NCBI GenBank assembly: GCA_017405875.1 | Contig: JAFQZM010000030.1 | Coordinates: forward strand, 32,487 to 96,486 | DNA length: 64,000 bases | Reading direction: 5' to 3' | Source of the DNA: a bacterium | GTDB lineage: Bacteria; UBP6; UBA1177 | Part shown: positions 35,101 through 43,634 of the stretch, in pieces | Numbering within the stretch: position 1 is the first letter of the stretch | Layout of the letters: each line of letters begins with the position of its first letter | Notes under the pieces: model-generated | Seen by the model: the letters and a program-made list of their open reading frames with translations, nothing else | What the model was told of the DNA's origin: nothing | The model's database searches: none | Position numbers and translations under genes: made by a program

Positions 35101-36061
35101 AAACCTTACCGGAAAATATGCTGCAGTAGGCGATTTTGCTGTTTCGGCAGACCTTGATTTTATTGCATTTTCGGAAGACCAGTTCTCTCTGAGCGGCGAT
35201 GTCGAGCTTAAAAATATCATTTACAACCAGCCGCTTTCTCTCGACAGTGATTTCATAAAAATGATTTCCAAGCTCGGCAAAAAGAAGGCAAGTTCGCAGC
35301 TTGACAAGAGCAATCCGATCGACCTCAACCTGAAAATAACGGGCAAAAATAATATCCGCATAAGGACCAATCTCATTCAGTCAGACCTTTTTATGGATCT
35401 TGTTCTCAGCGGAACGACTGCAAAACCCGATCTCGACGGGACGATCGTCATCAAAAACGGCAAACTTGAGTACAAGCAGAATGATTTCAGCGTAACCAGA
35501 GGAAACATCGTTTTTGACGGCAGCGGCATAAACCCGTATCTCGATTTAGAATCAACACGCAACGTCACAACGAAAATTCAGGACACAAACAAGGATTTCC
35601 GAATCACGATGACAGCTACAGGTTATCCGATAGACGGCGAGCTCAGCGTAACTTTCGACAGCACGCCTCAGCTTGATCAGGAACAGCTCCGTTCGCTTCT
35701 GCTGTGGGGAAATGTCGGTGATGAGTTCTCAGGCGATTTAGCTATCGCCGCAGCTACCGATATCATGGGAATAACGACGGAAGTCCGCAAAAACTTTAAA
35801 CTTTCCAAGTTCGAACTTGTTCCGAAATATTCGGAATACGATGAAAAAACCGTACTCAAACTTATCGCGGAAAAGGAGATTTACAGGAATTTGTTCCTCA
35901 TGCTCGAATCAAATCCTGCGGATACGACCGACCAGATAGTTGAACTGAAGTACAGAACAAAACTTCTGGAAGGAATTTTAGGCTGGAAAAACAAGGATAT
36001 GCTCGAATCGAATTACGGCGGTATCGGGTTTGACCTGAAACTTGAATATGTTTTTGAATAG
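32183..36061 (+). CDS. tamB: TamB/AsmA-like translocation and assembly or lipid-transport protein
   Basis: A 1292-residue envelope protein: one N-terminal membrane anchor (LFFLFIGFIFLIKFVFY, about 11-27), a very long beta-rich body of the AsmA/TamB type, and a C-terminal DUF490 region (DLNLKITGKNNIRIRTNLIQ; PDLDGTIVIKNGKL; RGNIVFDG; FDSTPQLDQEQLRSLLLWG). TamB-like proteins span the periplasm and are tied to outer-membrane protein assembly and phospholipid traffic. GTG 32183 is the only plausible start, with a weak ribosome site. TamA is not next to it. Length is normal for the family. Confidence 0.88.
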   Translation: MKIKNFLASLFFLFIGFIFLIKFVFYPLSSFVMREKFGVFYDFESPHLALDGTFSVKNLIVLYQDSLSAKSGTVSFSIGKKFSGLFKNHVTVKSFEMTDVRISVDTKFFGQNGEQAEEGEDSGDSGLPNRIPFFPIEEMNIKNLDFVVKDGEKSLFSTKKVSLAGNELYRLDMPDVFIAANSVMKKDISLDLAFGFTAEDRNYALNLLKVNSELFSINAEQPQDNKDVFGGSIEVKLNELGEMFGIDLAGEFFLDFTMENLATYIPRLMKSKTYKGLPPEPQNIGKLNLDIFNALPETDLLISISDLNVEGFKPWDVHGKIKMTPTKTFIERLNFFHKNKVNISVDGEFPYAERNVKGFVRLYDFDFDNCLRRMTQTGLVNMIASGTVSYRFDVDKLRAEDMEANLVVTEFDVMNKELLDLPRDVYVTGHLAIGADGVDLKDAVARTIDESSHVILKGSYYGFADTMKFHIPIVKGSYIDLGRDIKQIAGFNVKGKGPIEVLVTSFYTNPLITSNFKGKACHMAGFNSDMCDIDINLKDFVFDIVINEIRQKTISSKDSIVTIDFSDDDFPVYFKINKAEGKLSDASALFGVDTSDFSGTAMLQAEGLFKNGLSKLSAQAKIKDFRKKGEDGGIKIADLLEVDLFEKDAENLGAKGEIVYGRNKIKVDAELAKADLNSRITAYFDSFYPEDFDFYEDIKFDKPTLDVKLSGILSSPDSSGRLEIPKLEVYGVKTGDFFVEAKYSGEDQMLFVKGGFGTNVEFSAEVPDFDQEKFKADASIKNFVYKNDDLFVKLSLDAAIRGDKVNIDFTDLRAKKADIFAQNVKPFEIAGDFTRLSLTDKAYFKGDALDFYIEGGLDLEKFDPYLHADGTFFVKKLAAKETYRANNLDGKILFDVSYKNSNFDGKLDLIDFAYILQDPRVVLKNFNGTLLVENNKWTLESLSGSAGDGKLSLTGQGKGFSPIENASLNISAVNLTGKYAAVGDFAVSADLDFIAFSEDQFSLSGDVELKNIIYNQPLSLDSDFIKMISKLGKKKASSQLDKSNPIDLNLKITGKNNIRIRTNLIQSDLFMDLVLSGTTAKPDLDGTIVIKNGKLEYKQNDFSVTRGNIVFDGSGINPYLDLESTRNVTTKIQDTNKDFRITMTATGYPIDGELSVTFDSTPQLDQEQLRSLLLWGNVGDEFSGDLAIAAATDIMGITTEVRKNFKLSKFELVPKYSEYDEKTVLKLIAEKEIYRNLFLMLESNPADTTDQIVELKYRTKLLEGILGWKNKDMLESNYGGIGFDLKLEYVFE

Positions 36062-36068
36062 GTGTGAT

Positions 36069-36995
36069 ATGACTTTACTTACTGAAATGTCGGAAGAAAA
36101 ACTCGATTCTCTGATAGAGCGCGCCGACGAACTTTTTAGAACAGGGCAGTGCTGTCCGATAAAATGCGGCGGAAAAATTCCCCGTTTCTGCGGAGCTGTT
36201 GAAGAGGGAATAAAGGTCGCAAGCTATGCCGTTCACGACGGAGAAGAACCTCCGGTAAGCGGCTGGAACGGCGCCGGAAACGTCTTTTTTTCGGGTTGCA
36301 GCGCAAAGTGCGTCTTCTGCCAGAACTGGCCTATCAGCCAGGAAAATAACGGAAAAATTTATTCGATAGATGAGTTCGCCGCTCATATAACTAAATTATT
36401 GGCCAAAAAAGTGCATAATATCAATCTCGTGACAAGTGACCATTATCTCGGAAAAGTGCTTAGAGCCTTTAAAAAAATCAGAGGCGAAATCAAAGTTCCG
36501 ATAGTTTACAACTGCAACGGAGCGCAGACTGAAGAGCTTTTCAAAATCATTCTGGAGATAAGCGATATCTTTCTTTTTGATGTCAAATACGTTACAAACG
36601 AACCCGCGAAAGAGCTCTGCGCGATAAAACATTACGCCGATGTTGTCTTAAAATGCCTCGACATGCTTCTTGAAAAAAATATCCCGTGGGTTGAAAACGA
36701 TCTCGGAATCCTGCAGAAAGGGCTTATAATCAGGCATCTGGTTTTACCGAATTATACTGATAACTCTCTGAAAACACTTGAAGTTTTAAACGAATACAAA
36801 AAACGCGGTCTCAATTTCAAAATAGCACTCATGAGCCAGTATTTCCCGGCTTATAAGGCGCTTGACAACCCGAAACTGAACCGTCAGCTGCATAAAGATG
36901 AATATGAACAGGTGGCTGAACTTGCCGACAAATACGGTTTTGACGGCTGGATTCAGGATCTCGAAGAGGAAGTGACCGATGAAACACAGGATTAG
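36069..36995 (+). CDS. Radical SAM protein (PflA-like, COG1313 type)
   Basis: A 308-residue radical SAM protein. The cluster motif is C-x3-C-x2-C in SGCSAKCVFCQN, preceded by a Cys-rich lead (CCPIKCGG..RFCG) typical of the uncharacterised PflX/COG1313 group; later blocks include NLVTSDHYL, YNCNG and DIFLFDVKYV. The ATG at 36069, seven bases after tamB, is chosen over 36042, which would lie inside tamB and lacks a ribosome site. The substrate is unknown; glycyl-radical activation is only a family analogy. The next gene overlaps its end by 17 bases. Confidence 0.85.
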   Translation: MTLLTEMSEEKLDSLIERADELFRTGQCCPIKCGGKIPRFCGAVEEGIKVASYAVHDGEEPPVSGWNGAGNVFFSGCSAKCVFCQNWPISQENNGKIYSIDEFAAHITKLLAKKVHNINLVTSDHYLGKVLRAFKKIRGEIKVPIVYNCNGAQTEELFKIILEISDIFLFDVKYVTNEPAKELCAIKHYADVVLKCLDMLLEKNIPWVENDLGILQKGLIIRHLVLPNYTDNSLKTLEVLNEYKKRGLNFKIALMSQYFPAYKALDNPKLNRQLHKDEYEQVAELADKYGFDGWIQDLEEEVTDETQD

Positions 36996-37242
36996 TGTCC
37001 CGTGTACCGATGAACAGTATGAAAAAATAGTGAAAAAAGCGGAAGAACTGGATCTTTCTCCAAAGGAATTTGCACTTTTCACGATGCTTAACAGTCAGAT
37101 AAAAGTTGTGATCGGGCAGGACCCGCTGTTAGCAAAAATAGAGCGTGCCGTAAATCTTCTGGATAGCGGCATGATTGATAAAAAAGAGTTTGATATCATT
37201 AAGGAAAGGCTTTTTTCGGAAATCAAAAATGAGAAAAATTAA
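36979..37242 (+). CDS. Small ribbon-helix-helix-like protein
   Basis: An 87-residue protein beginning KHRISVPCTDEQYEKIVKKAEELDLSPKEFALFTML, which has the strand-helix-helix pattern of RHH DNA-binding proteins; the C-terminal half is helical and charged. It overlaps both neighbours (17 bases with the radical SAM gene, 14 with the exported protein), so the three are translationally linked. DNA binding is an inference from pattern alone. Confidence 0.5.
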   Translation: MKHRISVPCTDEQYEKIVKKAEELDLSPKEFALFTMLNSQIKVVIGQDPLLAKIERAVNLLDSGMIDKKEFDIIKERLFSEIKNEKN

Positions 37243-38665
37243 GATCCTGCTTTTTGCAACTCTCATACTTTATTTTTCATCGCTTTCAGCTTTCGAAAAA
37301 GAGATTTTCTGCGAGCCTTCACTTATTTTTCCCGAAATTTTTCTAATTGAATCGGCACACACTTTTTCCTACACTCTGGCTGATACTTTCTACAAAGACA
37401 GCGACGCGCTTTTTAACTACCTGAATTCAGTCGATTTTTCGCAGGAACAGTTTGCCGTACGCTATATCTACTACCTGCGGACAAGGCAGTTCATGCCGGC
37501 GCTTATGCTGATGATGACGATGGTGAATCTCAACGCCTATCCGTCATCTTTTCCGAATCCTTACGATGAATTTTTCAACCTGCTGCAGATGGCGGCAAAC
37601 GACATAAACGAACACGCTTCGGGAAGTGACACTTTTTCTTTCGAAGATCCTGATATTTCAGGAGAAAATGAAAGGTATGTCCGCTCTCTTCTTTCAAACG
37701 ATTCCGCAAACGAGCCTATGACTGCAGCTGATCTTTCAGGGAAAATGACTGCTGAAATCGTTATCAATTTCGCTGCGGTCAACATGAGAAACAAGCGTCT
37801 CGGCAGAGAAAACAAAATCACGCTTAAAACAGTATTTTTCATTCTCGGATCGTCATTTAAAACCATTCTTTCAAACATCGAAAACGGGGTAAATCTTGAA
37901 AACGATCCTTTTTTCAAGGAGCTTTTCAACCGTTTCGTTGCGATGCACAAGGATGAGAAAGAAATCTTGAGTTCATTTGTCTACAATTTTGTCGAAAAGA
38001 TTTACGGCTTGAAAAAAGATGTCGGGCTTTACCGCTATATTCTTCTGCGTCAGTTCGGAATGATTGAAAACGCGGCAGAAAGCTGGCTTGATTTCAAAGA
38101 CGTAACAGCAGCCGTCGAGTGGATTGATTCTGTAAAAACTATTGAAAATATTGAGCCTTTTTCTTCACATTTCGTTAAAAACGAAGATGCCTGCAGATAT
38201 ATCACAGAAAAGACCGACTGGATTTTCGGAATGAAGCACTTGAGCAATGAAAGCAAAAAAGAGATTGCCCACACGCTGAAACTTGCCGGAATGATCGAGC
38301 AGTGCGGTGATCTGGATTATATCGGACTTGAAAAAAAGGAAGAAAACGGCGATGAAAAACCTTATCCGGAGTGGGCACGTTACGCCGCTTATGCCCTGAA
38401 AACTGTAACGGAGCAGGAAATGAGTGAAGAAGAAGCTGTGAAAATCCTCAAAAAAGGGCTTTCTGCCGCTATTTTTTCGATAAAACCCGAAACCGAAGCA
38501 GAAAAAGATATGTACGAGATAATGCTTTTTATTTACAGGCATGAAAAGTGCGACGAAGTGCTGAAGGCGATATTCCTGAAGCAGATAACTCACGGAAATA
38601 TTGACAGAAATGCTTCACTATACCGTGACGCAGTACAGACTTTGGACGATTTTCTTTTTTATTAG
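37229..38665 (+). CDS. Exported helical protein of unknown function
   Basis: I do not recognise this 478-residue protein. ATG 37229 gives a signal peptide (MRKIKILLFATLILYFSSLSA) that the longer frame from 37175 would bury. The mature chain is acidic and mostly helical, without repeats I can define; Cys residues are few and scattered. It follows the RHH-like gene with a 14-base overlap and precedes xerD by six bases, so it may share a transcript with the radical SAM and xerD-ispD genes. Confidence 0.65.
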   Translation: MRKIKILLFATLILYFSSLSAFEKEIFCEPSLIFPEIFLIESAHTFSYTLADTFYKDSDALFNYLNSVDFSQEQFAVRYIYYLRTRQFMPALMLMMTMVNLNAYPSSFPNPYDEFFNLLQMAANDINEHASGSDTFSFEDPDISGENERYVRSLLSNDSANEPMTAADLSGKMTAEIVINFAAVNMRNKRLGRENKITLKTVFFILGSSFKTILSNIENGVNLENDPFFKELFNRFVAMHKDEKEILSSFVYNFVEKIYGLKKDVGLYRYILLRQFGMIENAAESWLDFKDVTAAVEWIDSVKTIENIEPFSSHFVKNEDACRYITEKTDWIFGMKHLSNESKKEIAHTLKLAGMIEQCGDLDYIGLEKKEENGDEKPYPEWARYAAYALKTVTEQEMSEEEAVKILKKGLSAAIFSIKPETEAEKDMYEIMLFIYRHEKCDEVLKAIFLKQITHGNIDRNASLYRDAVQTLDDFLFY

Positions 38666-38671
38666 GCAAAG

Positions 38672-39604
38672 ATGAACAAAAGCGACTCAAGACTCCTGAA
38701 AAAATATATGAACCACATCAAGCTTGAAAAAAGGCTCGCCATGAACAGCGTCGAAGCCTACGAGCGCGATCTTACTGATTTTCTTGAATATCTGGATTCA
38801 CGCGGGATATGCCTCACGCAGGCCGATTCGGTGAACATCAGCGAATATGTAATCCACCTTTCAAAAGACAAGGATTTCAGCGACCGTTCTTTGGCACGCT
38901 CAATTTCGAGCCTCCGCGGATTTCTCAAATTCCTGCTTGAAGATGACTACATAATCCCTGAAATGCTTGAGATTTTGGAGCCTGTCAAACTCAAAAAGTC
39001 ACTTCCGATATTCCTCACTTACGATGAGCTGCAGAAACTTTTTTCGGTCGTTGACACTTCGACTGCTTCGGGATTCCGCGACAGAACTATGCTTGAAATG
39101 TTCTATTCTTCGGGGCTTCGCGTCTCTGAACTTGTTGATCTCAAAATCGGAAACGTCTTCCGCTCGCAGCAGCTTCTGCGCGTTTTCGGCAAAGGAAGCA
39201 AGGAAAGAATTGTTCCGTACAGCGACGATGCGGCGCGCTACCTGCACGAATACTTGGACAGGATGCGCTACACACTCATGAAAAAAGGGGATTTCAACGA
39301 CTACGTTTTCATAAACAACCGCGGCAGCAGGCTTACCCGTCAGGGAATCTGGAAAAAACTAAAGGAATTTGCCGTATTAGCCGGAATAACAAAAGATATT
39401 TCCCCGCACAAACTGCGCCACACTTTTGCAACTCATCTGCTTGAAGGAGGTGCTGATCTCAGAAGCGTCCAGATGCTTTTAGGACATTCGAGCATCAACA
39501 CGACAGAAATTTACACACATGTCGAGCAGGAGGCGATACACCGCGAATTTGATAGAAAACATCCGCGTGAAAACATAAATTTTGAGGATAAAGAGGATGA
39601 GTAG
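38672..39604 (+). CDS. xerD: Tyrosine recombinase XerD-like
   Basis: Site-specific recombinase of 310 residues, expected to resolve chromosome dimers at dif with a partner. The N-terminal SAM-like domain (YMNHIKLEKRLAMNSVEAYERDL) and catalytic domain show the full set: Arg in SSGLRVSEL, Lys in GKGSKERIVP, H-x-x-R in SPHKLRHTFATHLLEGGADL, His in LGHSSI and the nucleophile Tyr in TTEIYTHV. XerC and XerD cannot be separated safely by eye. It overlaps ispD by eight bases and is in a housekeeping setting, not a mobile element. Confidence 0.9.
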   Translation: MNKSDSRLLKKYMNHIKLEKRLAMNSVEAYERDLTDFLEYLDSRGICLTQADSVNISEYVIHLSKDKDFSDRSLARSISSLRGFLKFLLEDDYIIPEMLEILEPVKLKKSLPIFLTYDELQKLFSVVDTSTASGFRDRTMLEMFYSSGLRVSELVDLKIGNVFRSQQLLRVFGKGSKERIVPYSDDAARYLHEYLDRMRYTLMKKGDFNDYVFINNRGSRLTRQGIWKKLKEFAVLAGITKDISPHKLRHTFATHLLEGGADLRSVQMLLGHSSINTTEIYTHVEQEAIHREFDRKHPRENINFEDKEDE

Positions 39605-40286
39605 ATTAGTTTACGCCGTGATTTTAGCTTCCGGAAAGGGCGAAAGAATGAACTGCGGCTTTCCGAAACAGTTTGCCGAGATCAAAGGCAAAACCATAAT
39701 CGAGCGAAGCATCGAGGCATTCGAAGAGAACGAAAAAACAGATGAGATAATCATCGTTTCCGAGCCTTCAACAATAGAAAAGATAAAAGAGATCGTGCTA
39801 AAAAACGGACACAAAAAAGTGACCAAAATCGTTCCAGGCGGAGCGGTAAGAGCTGAAAGTTCATCAATCGGAGTAGGGGAAGTTGTCGAAGATGACGCAA
39901 AAGTCCTGATCCACGATGCCGCAAGGCCGTTGGTGACGCAGAGAATAATCAATGACTGTATCACAGCACTCGATTCATGCGACGCCGTGAATGTTGCGAT
40001 AAAAGCGACCGACACCATCATAGAGGCCGAAAACGGCACAATGAAATCAACCACTGAAAGAAGCCGCATGATGCAGGTGCAGACACCGCAGGGATTCAGG
40101 GCGGGCACCATAAAAAAAGCTCATTCCATGGCTAAAAAAGAAGGTTTCGCAGGAGCCACCGATGACTGCGGAATCGTTTTCAGATACGGTTTGTCAGAGA
40201 TCCGCATCGTCGAAGGAGACAGAACAAACATCAAAATCACATACCCCGAAGATATTCAGATTGCCGAAATGTTTGTCGAGGCGTAG
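39597..40286 (+). CDS. ispD: 2-C-methyl-D-erythritol 4-phosphate cytidylyltransferase
   Basis: Third enzyme of the MEP isoprenoid pathway, transferring CMP from CTP to methylerythritol phosphate; 229 residues. The nucleotide-binding start AVILASGKGERM..PKQF, the VIIHDAARPL-type block (VLIHDAARPLVT), VAIKATDTI and TPQGFRAGTI are family marks. ATG 39597 is preferred to an upstream in-frame start at 39582 because it gives a short overlap with xerD and a GAGG just upstream. It implies isoprenoid synthesis by the non-mevalonate route. Confidence 0.93.
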   Translation: MSRLVYAVILASGKGERMNCGFPKQFAEIKGKTIIERSIEAFEENEKTDEIIIVSEPSTIEKIKEIVLKNGHKKVTKIVPGGAVRAESSSIGVGEVVEDDAKVLIHDAARPLVTQRIINDCITALDSCDAVNVAIKATDTIIEAENGTMKSTTERSRMMQVQTPQGFRAGTIKKAHSMAKKEGFAGATDDCGIVFRYGLSEIRIVEGDRTNIKITYPEDIQIAEMFVEA

Positions 40287-40318
40287 AAAAAATGGCAAAA
40301 AGTAGCGTTAAAACTGGA

Positions 40319-40399
40319 CAATATCGCGGAGTTGGTGTAGGAATCCGCACCAAGCAGGATTTTTATCCCGCGTATTAGTATTGTATAAGGAGATCTCAA
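40319..40399 (+). promoter_or_regulatory. Structured leader / possible promoter of the ribBA operon
   Basis: The 113-base gap holds nested dyads: CGCGG (40325-40329) with CCGCG (40368-40372), an inner GGTGT/GCACC hairpin (40334-40352), and GCAGGAT-TTTT-ATCCCGC (40354-40371) with one mismatch. TTTTAT-C-CCGCG (40361-40372) also matches the local -10/discriminator pattern, without a -35. An AAGGAG site precedes GTG 40400. The conserved FMN-riboswitch core is not present. Confidence 0.4.
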
Positions 40400-41638
40400 G
40401 TGAGTATTGATTCCGAAATCATAAAAAAGAATGTCGAAAGAGCGATAGAGCAGTTCAGAAACGGCAGGATAGTCATCGTGGTTGATGACGAGAACCGCGA
40501 GAATGAAGGCGATTTCGTTGTCGCAGCAGAAAAAATCACGCCCGAAATAGTCAATTTCATGATAAAAAACGGCCGCGGAGTCCTCTGCACGACAATAACC
40601 GAAGAACGCTGCAAGGCGCTCGGGCTTGAAATGCAGGTGAACAACAACACTTCGCTTTTAGGAACACCGTTCACAGTCACGGTAGACCTGCTCGGTCACG
40701 GCTGCACGACAGGCGTTTCGATGTTTGACAGGGCTTCGACTATCCGCGCTCTGGCTGAAGATTCGACGCGCCCCGAAGACTTGGGAAGACCCGGTCACAT
40801 CAATCCGCTGCGTGCAAGAAACGGCGGGGTTCTGGTCCGCGCCGGGCACACTGAAGCGACGATAGATCTCGCCAAACTCGCAGGGCTTAAACCGGCTGGC
40901 GCGCTTATCGAGATAATCAACGACGACGGCACGATGGCAAGAATGCCGCAGCTTGAAAAGATCGCAGAAAAATACGATTTTCCGATTCTCACGATAGAAA
41001 ACATCATCGCATACAGGCTTATGACCGAATCTTTGATCGAACAGGTCGCAGACGCCGTCCTTCCGACGCGCTGGGGCGGTGAATTCAAGATCAAAGTTTT
41101 CCGCAACAAGCTTGACGGCCTCGAGCACGTCGCTCTGATAAAAGGCGATATCACCGACGGCAGACCTGTGCTTACCCGCGTCCACTCGGAATGTCTGACG
41201 GGTGACGCTCTGGGAAGCATCCGCTGCGACTGCGGATACCAGCTTCAGAACGCGATGGAGCTCATCAAGGCTGAGGGCAGGGGGGTCATCCTTTATCTGC
41301 GCCAGGAGGGCAGGGGTATAGGGCTCGGGAACAAGATCAAGGCTTACCACCTTCAGGACGAAGGAATGGATACCGTCGAAGCGAATATCGCGCTCGGATT
41401 TCCGGCTGACCTCAGAGATTACGGCATCGGAGCACAGATCTTGTCAGAAATAGGAGTCAAAAAGATCAGGCTTCTTACGAATAATCCAAAGAAAATCAAA
41501 GGCTTGACCGGTTACGGTCTTGAGATAACGGAACACGTTCCGAATGTCTGCGGAGTCCAGAAGGAAAACCGCAGATACCTTGAAACCAAGCAGAAAAAGA
41601 TGGGACACACGATTTTCACGTCAGATAAAAAAGATTAA
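40400..41638 (+). CDS. ribBA: Bifunctional DHBP synthase / GTP cyclohydrolase II
   Basis: Starts both arms of riboflavin synthesis. The N-terminal half (about 1-205) is 3,4-dihydroxy-2-butanone-4-phosphate synthase ([37 protein letters not shown]). The C-terminal half is GTP cyclohydrolase II with zinc cysteines in [15 protein letters not shown] and the RQEGRGIGL loop. At 412 residues both domains are complete. The start is GTG with AAGGAG seven bases upstream. ribH and nusB follow, the classic bacterial order; ribD and ribE are elsewhere. Confidence 0.96.
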   Translation: MSIDSEIIKKNVERAIEQFRNGRIVIVVDDENRENEGDFVVAAEKITPEIVNFMIKNGRGVLCTTITEERCKALGLEMQVNNNTSLLGTPFTVTVDLLGHGCTTGVSMFDRASTIRALAEDSTRPEDLGRPGHINPLRARNGGVLVRAGHTEATIDLAKLAGLKPAGALIEIINDDGTMARMPQLEKIAEKYDFPILTIENIIAYRLMTESLIEQVADAVLPTRWGGEFKIKVFRNKLDGLEHVALIKGDITDGRPVLTRVHSECLTGDALGSIRCDCGYQLQNAMELIKAEGRGVILYLRQEGRGIGLGNKIKAYHLQDEGMDTVEANIALGFPADLRDYGIGAQILSEIGVKKIRLLTNNPKKIKGLTGYGLEITEHVPNVCGVQKENRRYLETKQKKMGHTIFTSDKKD

Positions 41639-41650
41639 TGGAGAATTAAG

Positions 41651-42118
41651 ATGGAAGTAAAAACTTTCGCCGGCGATCTCAGTGCCAAAGGGAAAAAATT
41701 CGCGATCATCGTTTCGAGATTCAACAGTCTTCTTTCGGAATCGCTTCTGAAAGGCGCGATCGACTGTCTCGAACGTCACTATGCTGAAAGCGTCGAAGTG
41801 ATCAAGGTTCCCGGCGCTTTTGAAATTCCTTTTGCGGCAAAAAAAGCTGCTATGTCCAAAAAGTACGACGCGATAGTTTGCCTCGGCGTAATCATCCGCG
41901 GCAGCACGCCTCACTTTGATTTCATCGCGGCTGAAACAAGCAAGGGAATCGCTCAGGCTTCTCTTGAAACGGGCGTTTACATGTCGTTCGGGGTACTTAC
42001 GGTCGATTCGATCGAGCAGGGGATCGAAAGAGCTGGCACGAAAGCGGGCAACAAAGGCTTTGACGCGGCCCTGGCAGCAATAGAGATGCTTAATTTATCG
42101 GATAAACTGAAGAAGTAA
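41651..42118 (+). CDS. ribH: 6,7-dimethyl-8-ribityllumazine synthase
   Basis: Lumazine synthase of 155 residues condensing DHBP with the ribityl-pyrimidine. The start [16 protein letters not shown], the [15 protein letters not shown] phosphate/substrate region, [24 protein letters not shown] with the catalytic His, and [23 protein letters not shown] are textbook. It lies 12 bases after ribBA and 12 before nusB, so one transcript. Confidence 0.96.
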   Translation: MEVKTFAGDLSAKGKKFAIIVSRFNSLLSESLLKGAIDCLERHYAESVEVIKVPGAFEIPFAAKKAAMSKKYDAIVCLGVIIRGSTPHFDFIAAETSKGIAQASLETGVYMSFGVLTVDSIEQGIERAGTKAGNKGFDAALAAIEMLNLSDKLKK

Positions 42119-42130
42119 ACGGGAAAAATC

Positions 42131-42613
42131 ATGGGACTTAGAAGACGTTCAAGAGAAAAAACGCTCCAGATCCTTTACAGTATGGAATTCAACAAAAATC
42201 AGACTATTCAGGAAGCTGTCGAATCCTATCTGACTTATTTCAACATCGCATCGATGAAGTGGAGCGATAAAAACGAAAATCAGGCGAACAACAACGAGTC
42301 GTCCGAGGAAGAAAGCGTTTTTATAACATATCTTCTGACTACCGTAAAAACCAATCTTAAAGAGATCGAAAGACTCATTGAAGAGGCTGCGATAAACTGG
42401 AGGATAGAGCGTATCGCGCTGATCGAACGCAACATTCTCAGAATGTCGGTTGCAGAACTTATCGACGAAAACAACGGCGTTCCGTTCAAGGCGACGATAA
42501 ACGAAGCGATCGACATCGCAAAGAAGTTCGGCAGCAAGGAATCGAGCTCTTTCGTGAACGGCATAATCAATAAAGTAGCAGATATTATCGACATCAAAAA
42601 CAAAAAATTATGA
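42131..42613 (+). CDS. nusB: Transcription antitermination factor NusB
   Basis: All-helical RNA-binding protein of 160 residues that with NusE binds boxA of rRNA leaders. The Arg-rich N-terminus (RRRSREKTLQILYSMEF) and the RIALIERNILRMSVAEL..FKATINEAIDIAKKFGSKESSSFVNGIINKV core are diagnostic. It follows ribH in the usual order and overlaps the next gene by four bases. Confidence 0.95.
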   Translation: MGLRRRSREKTLQILYSMEFNKNQTIQEAVESYLTYFNIASMKWSDKNENQANNNESSEEESVFITYLLTTVKTNLKEIERLIEEAAINWRIERIALIERNILRMSVAELIDENNGVPFKATINEAIDIAKKFGSKESSSFVNGIINKVADIIDIKNKKL

Positions 42614-43569
42614 AACTCAACGGTGAAAGATTTGTTCCGTTCTGCACAGTCATACTTGCAAAGATCGAGAAATATGAAGATCTTACGGCTCAGATAAAGG
42701 AGTGGTGTGAAAGCGATTCCTTCAATCCGCAGGGCAAGGTTTATCTGGTTGACTGCGACAGGAACAAAGTCAAAATGTTTTCCATCGAAAATAGAAAAAC
42801 GGTCACGTTTGAAGACGAATATTCGTTTTTCGCTCTTATCCGCTTTATCCAGAAGGCTAAACCTTCCTGCATAATCGATTTCTGCAACAGCGCGCAGTCC
42901 AAAGCGATAGTTTATTTTTCACATGCCGGATGTGCGGTATGCGGAAGAAGCATTTTTTCGCTGTTTTTTGCCGAAGCAGGATACAAAAAAGAGGCTTTGG
43001 GAAACCTGAAAAAGGCTGTCCCGTGCTTTTTCAACGATCACGAGAAAGAGACACGTTTCGTCTATAGAAGCACCTCTTACGCAGAAATTCCCGCCGAATT
43101 TGTTGAGCAGAGCGAAGAAGAAGTCGAAAAAGAGGAAAAGCTCGTCATTGATCTGGGTGGAATTCCCGAAAAACCGACAGGCAGAATCCTGTGGGTCCCG
43201 AAAAGAACGACGGCGCGCGGAATGTGGACCGATTTCAAAAATCTGACATATTATGCCGAAAAGGAAAATGTGGTCATAGATGTACATCTCAAAAATGAAA
43301 AAGCGAAAAAAAGATTCGACAGCGTATTTTTCATTAAGGGACGAAAAATGGATCTCGACCGATACCTGAATCCAATTGTCTGCGAAAATCTCTCTGACGC
43401 GATTTTTGAAAGCGGCTCTCCGGAATACAGAAAAATAATTTTTTCTTTCGGTCTGACTCCCGAATTTTTCAAGATGAAAGCATTGCTCATGCAAACCGGA
43501 AAGGAAAAAGCGTCTGACGGTTCGCAAAAACTTACCACAATGAAGAGAATAGGTAACTACCTGAAATGA
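42610..43569 (+). CDS. Hypothetical protein coupled to nusB
   Basis: I do not recognise this 319-residue protein. It has no signal peptide or membrane helix. A Cys cluster near residues 95-112 (FSHAGCAVCGRS) could bind metal; an acidic stretch (EQSEEEVEKEEK) follows near 170. The ATGA overlap with nusB implies translational coupling, and holB-ricT-tatD follow 65 bases later, so it may belong to a housekeeping RNA/DNA group. Confidence 0.6.
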   Translation: MKLNGERFVPFCTVILAKIEKYEDLTAQIKEWCESDSFNPQGKVYLVDCDRNKVKMFSIENRKTVTFEDEYSFFALIRFIQKAKPSCIIDFCNSAQSKAIVYFSHAGCAVCGRSIFSLFFAEAGYKKEALGNLKKAVPCFFNDHEKETRFVYRSTSYAEIPAEFVEQSEEEVEKEEKLVIDLGGIPEKPTGRILWVPKRTTARGMWTDFKNLTYYAEKENVVIDVHLKNEKAKKRFDSVFFIKGRKMDLDRYLNPIVCENLSDAIFESGSPEYRKIIFSFGLTPEFFKMKALLMQTGKEKASDGSQKLTTMKRIGNYLK

Positions 43570-43634
43570 CTTTTCTTTTTATACCGACAACTTCACATAA
43601 CATATATTATGTAAACTAAATTGGGGATATTCTG

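Noticed and set aside
38672..39604. Tyrosine recombinase as the integrase of a mobile element
   Set aside because: It lies in an ordinary operon with ispD, has XerD-like motifs throughout and no flanking attachment repeats or cargo.
40287..40399. FMN riboswitch upstream of ribBA
   Set aside because: The conserved FMN-element core (GGGGCAGGGTGAAATTCCC-like) is not present; only unrelated dyads are visible.
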